Assembly: GCA_964592965.1 (NCBI GenBank)
Contig: CAZQJX010000133.1
Location: forward strand, 1 to 6,347
Direction of reading: 5' to 3'
Origin: CAZKMM01 sp964592965
GTDB taxonomy: Bacteria > RBG-13-61-14 > DRUE01
Length of the DNA stretch: 6,347 nucleotides
The position numbers and the translations under genes were made by a program. The notes beneath the pieces are model-generated. The model was not told where the DNA came from. It ran no database searches and worked only from the letters and a program-made list of their open reading frames with translations. Positions 1 to 5,257 of this stretch are shown here, one piece after another. How positions within the stretch are numbered: the stretch's first letter is position 1; each line of letters begins with the position of its first letter.

Positions 1-215
1 GCATAGGTGAGGAGAAAATAATGCCCGTAAAAGAATTTTTCACCTCGCCTTTTGATAGGATATGCCAGCTTTCTCAGTCCCCAATCACAGACCTCTAAAA
101 GCCTACCTTGAGTTGATTCAATTTTTTCTTTAAGGCGGTTGACCAGTTCTTTGAACTGCTCGCTGGAAAGCTCAGGTCGGCAGATGATTAAGGTTTCGTA
201 TTTTCTCAGCTTCAA
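1..215 (-). CDS. rpsF: Ribosomal protein bS6, N-terminal part (runs off left edge)
   Basis: This is a component of the 30S platform that pairs with bS18. Reading the minus strand from a TTG at 215 gives 71 residues opening MKLRKYETLIICRPELSSEQ. The bS6 hallmarks follow: the N-terminal RKYET strand, the first helix (SSEQFKELVNRLKEKIES), and the highly conserved WGLRKLAYPIKRRGEKFFYGHY segment split here as WGLRKLAYPI (about 47-56) and KRRGEKFFYGHY (57-68). The family is usually 95-130 residues, so roughly the last third to half lies outside the window. The TTG start is chosen because AAGGAGG (222-228) sits 6 nt upstream. A CTG at 209 would give MRKYET but with 12 nt spacing and a rarer start codon. 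Downstream neighbours (often rpsR, ssb, rplI) are not visible. Confidence 0.95.
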   Translation of the reverse strand, partial: MKLRKYETLIICRPELSSEQFKELVNRLKEKIESTQGRLLEVCDWGLRKLAYPIKRRGEKFFYGHYFLLTY

Positions 216-270
216 TTTCCACCTCCTTATGGGTTTTTAGCCCCGAGCTTCTGCTCGGAGCAAGGAGTGG
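216..270 (-). promoter_or_regulatory. Structured 5' leader of rpsF that can mask the ribosome binding site
   Basis: Read as minus-strand RNA, the leader contains a 9-bp hairpin, GCUCCGAGC (261-253), loop AGAA, GCUCGGGGC (248-240), with one U-G pair. Outside it, CCACUCCUU (270-262) is complementary to AAGGAGGUGG (228-219) with a single bulged G. That second sequence is the Shine-Dalgarno site of rpsF. The inner hairpin and outer helix together would hide the ribosome binding site. Autoregulation of rpsF through an S6:S18-binding leader is established in many bacteria. I cannot tell from memory whether this leader matches that family's consensus. The inner hairpin is not followed by a T tract on either strand, so it is unlikely to be a terminator. 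Confidence 0.6.
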
Positions 271-275
271 AATAT

Positions 276-303
276 ATTATAAATTCATTTTTCCAAAAAA
301 CAA
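276..303 (-). promoter_or_regulatory. Probable sigma-70-type promoter of rpsF
   Basis: On the minus strand the -35 element is TTGTTT (303-298), the spacer is 16 nt and the -10 is a perfect TATAAT (281-276). Transcription would begin near 268-270, right at the start of the leader structure. The -35 lies just 1 nt beyond the stop codon of the upstream phosphoesterase gene, so rpsF probably has its own promoter and need not depend on read-through from that gene. Confidence 0.65.
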
Positions 304-304
304 G

Positions 305-2104
305 TCATTTATAGTAAATTAAGCTGTCAAACAAAGAGCCAGAATCATCATAAGCAGAGACCTGAAAATAATTACTGCCAACTTCTACCAGAAGGAAATG
401 ATTCTTCCAAGTATGGAACTGGTCGCTAATTGTGAAACCTGCATAATTACTTTGCTGGTCAAGGAGGAATTGATAGGGTGGAATGCCATAGGCATAAAAA
501 GGAGCACCTCCACCTCCGCTTATAAAATAAGGCATTCCACCTGCATCCAATCTTTCATAAAGATGAATATGACCAGCAAATCCAGCATTGACATCATATT
601 GCTGAAACAAAGGTCCAAGGAAAGAAAGCTGGCTGAATTGATAGTTTGTCCAGAAATGGTCATATCCGCCGAAAAACGGTGAGTGGCTGAAAATAAAAGT
701 GAATTTTCGGTTTGGGTCCTGCCAGGCATTGCTGAGCTCGCTTTCCAGCCAATTGTAAACAGTTGTTCCCTGCTCAAGGTCAAAGTTTATGTTATCAATG
801 AAAATGAAATAAACCCCTTGATACTCAAAAGAATAGCAAAGCTCATCAAGCTCAGGGGAAGTAGAATTTTTAGGTAATTCAAAATATTCTTTATACCAGA
901 CCACATCCTCGTGATTGCCATAAACAGGAAAGATAGGTAAATAGCTTAAGAGAGGCTGTTCTATGCTTAGAAAGGTTTTTCTTTCATCATAAGAAGAAAA
1001 GCTATCAGTTAAATCTCCCAGATGAATATAAAAATCAAATTGAAAATCTTTCATTAAATTTATTAACTGCTCGTGGACATAGTTATTGGTTCTGGTATCA
1101 CCGATTATGGCAAAGCGAAAAGTTTTTTCTCTTTCAGCCAGAGTTTTAAAGCTATAGATTTGGCTGGGTGAGCTTGCGCTTATTACCTGATAGTAATAGG
1201 TAGTTTCTGGCTCAAGCTCTGTGAGTTTTACTTTATGAAGAAAGGAATTGAATTTTGGTGGTGAACCTATGGGTAATAATTGTTGAATTTGATACCGAGC
1301 TATTTTACCATCAACGCAATTGTTGAGCTGTTGCGGGGTTTTACCATAGCAAACAATTGAGCGTGATTCTTTATCTGTCTCCCAGAGAATTGTGACCGAG
1401 CTGCTGGTAAGATTATTAAGATATGGCTCTGAGACAATATTTGCGTTTTCATCATCAGGTTGAGGAAGTTTTGCGGTGATTACTGCTTTAATGGTAAAAG
1501 GCTCATTTAATCCATCAAAATCAAACGCCAGGCACCACTGAAAACTTGATGGCTCACCTTTTAAAAGGAGGGCTCTATCTGTTGCATAAAAATCTCCATA
1601 GTCATAGTAAGGCAGACCATTTTCGTCAAATCCACTAATGAGATTAATTCCTAACCATTCAGTAAGAGTAGGAGAGATAATAACCACATCTCTGGGCACG
1701 ACTTTATCAGAGCCAAAGTCTGTGATTTGAAGCCTGACTGAGTATAAGTCGGATTTTAAATTTGTTCCTTTTAGTTCTGGAAAAATAAATACTGTTTGGT
1801 TAATAAATAAATACCCTAAGTTAATAGTATCATAAGGAGAGAGAATTACTTCTATTTCTCCTACCTCTTGAACATCTTGGCTTAGCTGGACATCAAGAGA
1901 TACTATTAATTGTGCAGGATTAATAGAGAGAGATAAGTCTGCTAATTGTTTGGTTGATTGGTTTTGAGAAGGTGGTGGAGAAGGGCTGGGCTGTTGTTCA
2001 TTTTCTCCTCCTGATGAGCTGTCTCCCCCGCCACCACACTGACCAAACAGAAAAGCAAAGGTTAAAAACAAAACTAAAATCAGCCTTTTAATTTCTTTGG
2101 TCAT
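305..2104 (-). CDS. Secreted lipoprotein, purple-acid-phosphatase-like metallophosphoesterase
   Basis: This 599-residue protein is predicted to hydrolyse phosphate esters outside the cytoplasm; the substrate is unknown. Residues 1-22 form a lipoprotein signal (basic start, hydrophobic 8-21), with the lipidated Cys probably C23. A Gly/Ser/Pro-rich linker follows to about 50, then a region I do not recognise (about 51-220). A fibronectin-III-like domain typical of the PAP N-terminus spans about 222-322. The calcineurin-like catalytic domain (about 328-595) shows GDTR (D336), GDLTD (D364), GNHE (N397, H398), SHSP (H474) and GHIHLYER (H512, H514), which together give a full dinuclear metal site. 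True purple acid phosphatases have Tyr three residues after the second Asp; here it is D367, so an Fe(III)-tyrosinate centre is not expected. The lipobox has Gln before Cys, which is unusual. The ATG at 2104 is supported by the signal peptide, though no good Shine-Dalgarno precedes it. By eye the gene is AT-richer than the operon to its right. Confidence 0.85.
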   Translation of the reverse strand: MTKEIKRLILVLFLTFAFLFGQCGGGGDSSSGGENEQQPSPSPPPSQNQSTKQLADLSLSINPAQLIVSLDVQLSQDVQEVGEIEVILSPYDTINLGYLFINQTVFIFPELKGTNLKSDLYSVRLQITDFGSDKVVPRDVVIISPTLTEWLGINLISGFDENGLPYYDYGDFYATDRALLLKGEPSSFQWCLAFDFDGLNEPFTIKAVITAKLPQPDDENANIVSEPYLNNLTSSSVTILWETDKESRSIVCYGKTPQQLNNCVDGKIARYQIQQLLPIGSPPKFNSFLHKVKLTELEPETTYYYQVISASSPSQIYSFKTLAEREKTFRFAIIGDTRTNNYVHEQLINLMKDFQFDFYIHLGDLTDSFSSYDERKTFLSIEQPLLSYLPIFPVYGNHEDVVWYKEYFELPKNSTSPELDELCYSFEYQGVYFIFIDNINFDLEQGTTVYNWLESELSNAWQDPNRKFTFIFSHSPFFGGYDHFWTNYQFSQLSFLGPLFQQYDVNAGFAGHIHLYERLDAGGMPYFISGGGGAPFYAYGIPPYQFLLDQQSNYAGFTISDQFHTWKNHFLLVEVGSNYFQVSAYDDSGSLFDSLIYYK

Positions 2105-2115
2105 ATCTGCAATTT

Positions 2116-2132
2116 CAGGCTCTTCCAGCCTG
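2116..2132 (-). promoter_or_regulatory. Leader hairpin just upstream of the phosphoesterase start
   Basis: The minus-strand RNA contains CAGGCU-GGAAG-AGCCUG, a perfect 6-bp stem with a 5-nt loop, ending 11 nt before the ATG. The only purine-rich Shine-Dalgarno-like stretch near the start, GGAAG, is in the loop and lies 17 nt from the ATG, which is too far for normal use. The hairpin could limit translation or bring the site closer to the start. It is not followed by a T run in the minus direction, so a terminator role is unlikely. Confidence 0.45.
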
Positions 2133-2146
2133 TTTCCTTGAATTTT

Positions 2147-2175
2147 ATAATACCATCAAATTTATTAGTAAACAA
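2147..2175 (-). promoter_or_regulatory. Probable promoter of the phosphoesterase gene
   Basis: On the minus strand there is TTGTTT (2175-2170), a 17-nt spacer and TATTAT (2152-2147). Each hexamer departs from consensus at a few positions, but the spacing is optimal. The predicted transcript would start near 2140 and have a leader of about 36 nt containing the 2116-2132 hairpin. The -35 lies inside the palindrome at 2168-2185. Confidence 0.55.
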
Positions 2176-2185
2176 TCTTGTTTAC
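2168..2185. promoter_or_regulatory. 18-bp palindrome, candidate operator over the phosphoesterase -35
   Basis: GTAAACAATCTTGTTTAC has two perfect 8-bp arms around a 2-bp centre. A second, shorter palindrome, CTTGTTTACAAG (2177-2188), overlaps its right arm. The site covers the predicted -35 (2170-2175), a position where a dimeric repressor would block RNA polymerase. No regulator gene is present in the window, so the binding protein is unknown. Confidence 0.45.
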
Positions 2186-2368
2186 AAGCAGAGAGTAAAA
2201 ACTAGCGAGCATCCATAGAATAGACTTACCGATTTTATTTATAGCAGTTTTAAATGAAATCAACAGATAGGGGGGTGGCTATTTTATACATTCCATTTGG
2301 TCAGGAGATAATACCTGAAAGATGTAGTTGGTCTGTTTTAGTTGAAATTAAAAGGCATCAGGAATTTT
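2186..2368. other. Non-coding gap downstream of the thiolase operon
   Basis: I see no reading frame with a credible start, no RNA gene and no stem followed by a T tract here. The minus-strand (operon-sense) transcript from about 2368 to 2250 has clearly more C than G, by roughly two to one in my count, and includes CCACCCCCC (2276-2268). Such C-rich, G-poor RNA is what Rho prefers, so Rho-dependent termination of the operon is plausible. A weak TCAGG/CCTGA inverted repeat (2301-2318, 8-nt loop) is present but lacks a T run. Confidence 0.4.
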
Positions 2369-3541
2369 TTAAACATCTTGCCTTCCCAAAATAGTCACAC
2401 TTGCAACTGTAAAGGCACCACCAAGATTATGCGCCAAGCCGATTTTAGGATCTTTTACCTGCAATCCATCAGCTCTTCCTTGAAGCTGTTTGGTAAGCTC
2501 CACCAGCATACGACAGCCAGTTGCACCAATTGGATGACCAAAGCATTTCAGCCCGCCTGAAACATTTACAGGTATTAATCCGCCATATTTGGTATTTCCT
2601 TCGGCAACAAAATCTCCTGCCTGCCCAGCCTTGCAAAGACCTAAATCCTGAATATTCAAAAGCTCGGTTATGGTAAAGCAATCATGGCACTCTACCAGAT
2701 CAATCTCTTTTATCGGGTCTTTAATTCCTGCCTGCTCATAAGCCATTTTTGCTGCCTGCTGAGTGCTGGGAAATCCGAGAAAATCAAACTTGGGATGAAG
2801 CCAAGGGACAAGCGTATGAACCGAAATGGCATTGGCGAGTACCTTGACATAATCGTCTTTGTGTTTAAGGCTTTTGATTCTTTCAGGAGTGGTGATGATA
2901 AGCGCAGCCGCGCCATCGCTCATTGCACAGCAATCATATCTTCCCAAAGGCCAAGCAATGATTGGCGCTTTTAAAACCTGCTCTTTGGTCACAGGCTTGC
3001 GAAAATGCGCCTTGGGATGATGGGAGCCATGCTCATGGTTTTTTACCGCTACATTGGCAAGAGTTTCTTTGTTCCAGCCATAAACCTCAAAACAGCGGGT
3101 TGCAGCCAGAGCAAACATACTGGGCGCAGGCGGTGTCTGCATCATTACTCCGCGGGCGCCACCCATATCCGGAAGACCTCTTGAGCCTTGGTCCATTAGC
3201 TTCTCCACCCCACAGGCTAAAACCAGCTCGTGAACACCGCTTGCAACAGCCAAGCAGGCATTACGAAAAGCATCCATACCGCTGGCGCAGAAATTTTCCA
3301 CCCTTGTAAAGGGTATGCCATACATTTTCAAAAATTCCGCTGCACTTCCACCGCTTACGCCTGTAAATGGATACTGAATACCCACCCAGCCAGCTTCTAT
3401 CTCTTTAGGCTCAACTCCTGCATCTTCCAGAGCCTCATAAACAGCCTCTACCAAAAGGTCTTCCTGCGATTTATCCCAGATTTCTCCAAACTTGGTATAA
3501 CCAACTCCAGCAATGACCACCCTATCTTTTAGTGCTTTCAT
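2369..3541 (-). CDS. Thiolase family protein, SCP2/archaeal acetyl-CoA acetyltransferase type
   Basis: This protein of 390 residues has normal length for the family. It probably carries out thiolytic cleavage or Claisen condensation of an acyl-CoA in the cytoplasm; the substrate cannot be read from the sequence. The N-terminus VVIAGVGYTKFGE is typical of the SCP2/archaeal group. The nucleophile is C85 (ENFCASG). H286 lies in an ECHDCFT motif that replaces the classical NEAF motif, and H336 is in GHPIGATG. The C-terminal CxGGG cysteine of classical biosynthetic thiolases is absent; HNLGG (371-375) stands there, as in DUF35-partnered thiolases. RYDCCAMSDGAAAL (201-214) is also typical. The start at 3541 has AAGGAGG (3550-3556) 8 nt upstream. 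The gene follows the HMG-CoA-synthase-like/DUF35 gene by 15 bp and is almost certainly cotranscribed with it, which suggests the two products form a complex. Alternatives are a retro-aldolase such as Ltp2 or a BbsB-like thiolase subunit. Confidence 0.88.
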   Translation of the reverse strand: MKALKDRVVIAGVGYTKFGEIWDKSQEDLLVEAVYEALEDAGVEPKEIEAGWVGIQYPFTGVSGGSAAEFLKMYGIPFTRVENFCASGMDAFRNACLAVASGVHELVLACGVEKLMDQGSRGLPDMGGARGVMMQTPPAPSMFALAATRCFEVYGWNKETLANVAVKNHEHGSHHPKAHFRKPVTKEQVLKAPIIAWPLGRYDCCAMSDGAAALIITTPERIKSLKHKDDYVKVLANAISVHTLVPWLHPKFDFLGFPSTQQAAKMAYEQAGIKDPIKEIDLVECHDCFTITELLNIQDLGLCKAGQAGDFVAEGNTKYGGLIPVNVSGGLKCFGHPIGATGCRMLVELTKQLQGRADGLQVKDPKIGLAHNLGGAFTVASVTILGRQDV

Positions 3542-3549
3542 TTTTCAGA

Positions 3550-3556
3550 CCTCCTT
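3550..3556 (-). promoter_or_regulatory. Strong ribosome binding site at the operon junction
   Basis: AAGGAGG directly follows the TAA stop (3559-3557) of the upstream gene and lies 8 nt before the thiolase ATG. The whole gap is 15 bp, so a ribosome ending the first gene sits over this site, which favours coupled expression of the two proteins. Confidence 0.8.
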
Positions 3557-4978
3557 TTATGCTTGGATTTCAGGTTTCCAGAGCGGACGGCACCGCCAGT
3601 AATAATTATGATACCCGCTTCCCTGATGAAGATTTCTAAAAACGATCTCAACCTCCATTCCAATTTTTACTTCTTCAGGGTCGCAATCTGTCATTGTCAG
3701 AAATACTCTTCCGCCTCCCTCCAGCTCAATCACGCACCAAGGCACAGGCAAAGCCCCGCCTGAACGAATGTAATCTTTGGTAAAGGTGAAAATCGTTCCT
3801 TTACGAGAAAGCTTTACTTTTTCAAAATTATCTTTGCTCTGGCAGACATAGCATATTCTTACCAGCGGATACTGAATGGTTCCGCAGTTTTTGCATTTAT
3901 GCCCGTACCAACCCAATTCAGCCTCTCGCTCTCTCCAGTGAATAACAGGTGAGGTTCTAGGATACTTGAATTGCTTTTTGATTATCTTTCGGAACTTAGC
4001 AAATTGCTCATAGCTCCAAAGCACTCTTTTTCGGGCAAGATTGCCTTTAATGCCCATTCTTGGCACAGGCTCTTTGATTTTATCAGTGGTGATAAAAAGA
4101 AGGGCATCTGCGCCATCGCCATGTGAGGCAAGAATAATCTCCTGACCAGGCTCTGCATTCTCCAGCGCATTGGCAAAACCAACCAAAGGAGCGCTCACGC
4201 CTGTGTTGCCAATTGAAGTAAAGAGCGGGTCTGCAAGCTGGGTCATAGGATTGAGTCCGAGCTTGCCTGCTATTGCCATAAGTCCTCTTGGGTCAAAGTA
4301 AGAGCAGGCGAGCTTGCCGATTTCTTTTATCTCAATGCCAGTTTTTTTCACCAGTCCCTGAATTGCCTCCAGCACATTTGCTTGAAAAGCAAATTTGTCT
4401 TCAATTTTATCTTCAAAATGCATAATGTATTCGTCTTTATCTTTTCTCCAGATGCCGACAATTTCATCTGTAATGGAGTAATAATCTTTGAGCTCGGCAA
4501 TTAGATTTTCTTTGGAGATAAGCAATGCAACCGCACCATCACCAAGCATTTGCTCTTCAAAAGATTCCTGCTCACTCAGCCGAACATCACTAGCCAAAAC
4601 CAGCACCCTTTTGCACGAGCCACTTTCAATGGCATCCTTTGCCAGCTTGATAGCAGTTGTTCCTGCCCGAAGAGTATCGGTTATATCCATTGTCATTGCG
4701 GTTCTAGGAAGCCCGAGAACCGTTGCGATGATGGGTGCTCCTGCTTTTTCCTTATAGGGAGCAGTGGTAGTGGCAAAGATAAGCCCATCTATCTGGGACG
4801 GGTCTTTTCCAACCAAACAATCAAACCCAGCCTCAACCGCCATAGTCAAGCTATCTTCATCGCCATTGGCAACCGCCCGCTCACCAGGACCGCCGGGCAT
4901 TCCCCAGACCTTGCCGATTTCACTGCGGGGAAGACGCCAGATGGGGAAATAGGCTCCGTAGGATTCAACTCCAACCAT
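3557..4978 (-). CDS. HMG-CoA-synthase-like domain fused to C-terminal DUF35 (zinc ribbon + OB fold)
   Basis: This is a 473-residue fusion. Residues 1-300 follow the archaeal HMG-CoA synthase/KAS III fold: VGVESYGAYFPIWRL at the start, APYKEK (73-78), RAGTTAI (104-110), LGDGAVALLIS (145-155), GNTG (257-260) and SHGDGADALLF (285-295). The expected catalytic residues are missing. The Glu of SESHPY corresponds to T71, the Cys of FACKAGT to L103, and the region expected to hold the active-site His (224-231, ACSYFDPR) has none. Residues about 345-470 are DUF35: zinc-ribbon cysteines C362, C365, C376 and C379, then an OB fold binding CoA-like ligands in relatives. In archaea, separate thiolase, HMG-CoA synthase and DUF35 proteins form a complex sharing a CoA site; here two are fused and the third is the next gene. 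I infer a structural or altered catalytic role for the first domain. The ATG at 4978 has AAGGAGG (4984-4990) 5 nt upstream. Confidence 0.85.
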   Translation of the reverse strand: MVGVESYGAYFPIWRLPRSEIGKVWGMPGGPGERAVANGDEDSLTMAVEAGFDCLVGKDPSQIDGLIFATTTAPYKEKAGAPIIATVLGLPRTAMTMDITDTLRAGTTAIKLAKDAIESGSCKRVLVLASDVRLSEQESFEEQMLGDGAVALLISKENLIAELKDYYSITDEIVGIWRKDKDEYIMHFEDKIEDKFAFQANVLEAIQGLVKKTGIEIKEIGKLACSYFDPRGLMAIAGKLGLNPMTQLADPLFTSIGNTGVSAPLVGFANALENAEPGQEIILASHGDGADALLFITTDKIKEPVPRMGIKGNLARKRVLWSYEQFAKFRKIIKKQFKYPRTSPVIHWREREAELGWYGHKCKNCGTIQYPLVRICYVCQSKDNFEKVKLSRKGTIFTFTKDYIRSGGALPVPWCVIELEGGGRVFLTMTDCDPEEVKIGMEVEIVFRNLHQGSGYHNYYWRCRPLWKPEIQA

Positions 4979-5007
4979 TTCTCCCTCCTTTTTTTGAATT
5001 TGGAATT

Positions 5008-5037
5008 ATTATCGCCCTAAAAGAACTTTTTGGTCAA
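5008..5037 (-). promoter_or_regulatory. Promoter of the HMG-CoA-synthase-like/thiolase operon
   Basis: On the minus strand there is TTGACC (5037-5032), an 18-nt spacer and GATAAT (5013-5008). Each hexamer matches the sigma-70 consensus at five of six positions. The predicted start near 5001 leaves a short leader of about 23 nt containing the AAGGAGG site at 4990-4984. It fires away from the rho promoter, the two -35 elements being 27 bp apart, so a single bound protein could influence both. Confidence 0.65.
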
Positions 5038-5064
5038 GTCATTGTCTAGGAGAAAACTTTTTGC

Positions 5065-5093
5065 TTGACAAATATTTCAAAAAAGGTTAAATT
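5065..5093 (+). promoter_or_regulatory. Promoter of rho
   Basis: A perfect -35 TTGACA (5065-5070), a 17-nt spacer and TAAATT (5088-5093, four of six matches) predict transcription starting near 5100. This leaves a leader of about 157 nt before the rho ATG, much longer than needed for translation, which points to control within the leader. Confidence 0.7.
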
Positions 5094-5111
5094 AAATTCC
5101 ACAAAGGCGCT

Positions 5112-5153
5112 ATGCCATTTCCCACATTCACTCCAGCTTGGTTCATTGGATAA
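5112..5153 (+). CDS. Possible 13-codon leader peptide upstream of rho
   Basis: ATG at 5112 opens a frame encoding MPFPTFTPAWFIG and ending in TAA (5151-5153). AAAGG (5103-5107) stands 4 nt upstream of the ATG, a weak and rather close ribosome binding site, and the frame begins only about 11 nt after the predicted transcript start. The coding stretch is rich in C and poor in G (for example TGCCATTTCCCACATTCAC), the composition Rho binds. Its stop codon lies at the 5' edge of a leader helix (5151-5162). E. coli rho also has a short leader peptide frame (rhoL), but I see no sequence similarity. It could be a chance frame. Confidence 0.35.
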   Translation: MPFPTFTPAWFIG

Positions 5154-5257
5154 ATTAGCTTAAAAGCGAAAAGAGGTGGATTATTTTCTCCAGCCTTAAA
5201 ATGTTCTGTCAAAGCGAAGAGTGGGCTAATTTAAATTATTTTTAAAGGAGCTAAATT
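5151..5257 (+). promoter_or_regulatory. Structured portion of the rho leader with ribosome binding site
   Basis: TAAATTAGC (5151-5159) pairs perfectly with GCTAATTTA (5225-5233) and the helix can extend by two G-U pairs and one A-U. The enclosed segment holds an imperfect hairpin (about 5171-5197, TGGA/TCCA core) and two copies of AAAGCGAA (5163-5170, 5211-5218). The same upstream strand, AATTAGCT (5153-5160), can alternatively pair with AGCTAAATT (5249-5257) with one bulged A, which would cover the space between the Shine-Dalgarno site AAAGGAG (5244-5250) and the ATG. Two mutually exclusive partners suggest a translational switch. This is inferred from complementarity alone, and AT-rich sequence makes chance pairing a real possibility. 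Confidence 0.35.

Noticed and set aside
207..209. CTG as alternative start of rpsF (giving MRKYET)
   Set aside because: Spacing from AAGGAGG would be 12 nt and CTG is rare; TTG at 215 is 6 nt away and in frame.
240..261. GC-rich hairpin considered as an intrinsic terminator
   Set aside because: Neither strand has a T tract following the stem. It is better explained as part of the rpsF leader.
2301..2318. TCAGG/CCTGA inverted repeat after the thiolase gene
   Set aside because: The stem is only 5 bp with an 8-nt loop and no T tract, too weak to call a terminator.
2962..3309. 115-residue open frame on the plus strand
   Set aside because: It is antisense to the thiolase catalytic region, and its composition is that of a shadow of conserved coding sequence.
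4550..5020. 156-residue open frame on the plus strand
   Set aside because: It lies antisense to the well-supported HMG-CoA-synthase-like gene, is rich in Ser/Cys/Pro with no recognisable domain, and has no ribosome binding site.
5228..5237. AATTTAAATT palindrome in the rho leader
   Set aside because: A 10-bp pure A/T palindrome is expected by chance in this AT-rich stretch; not called as an operator.
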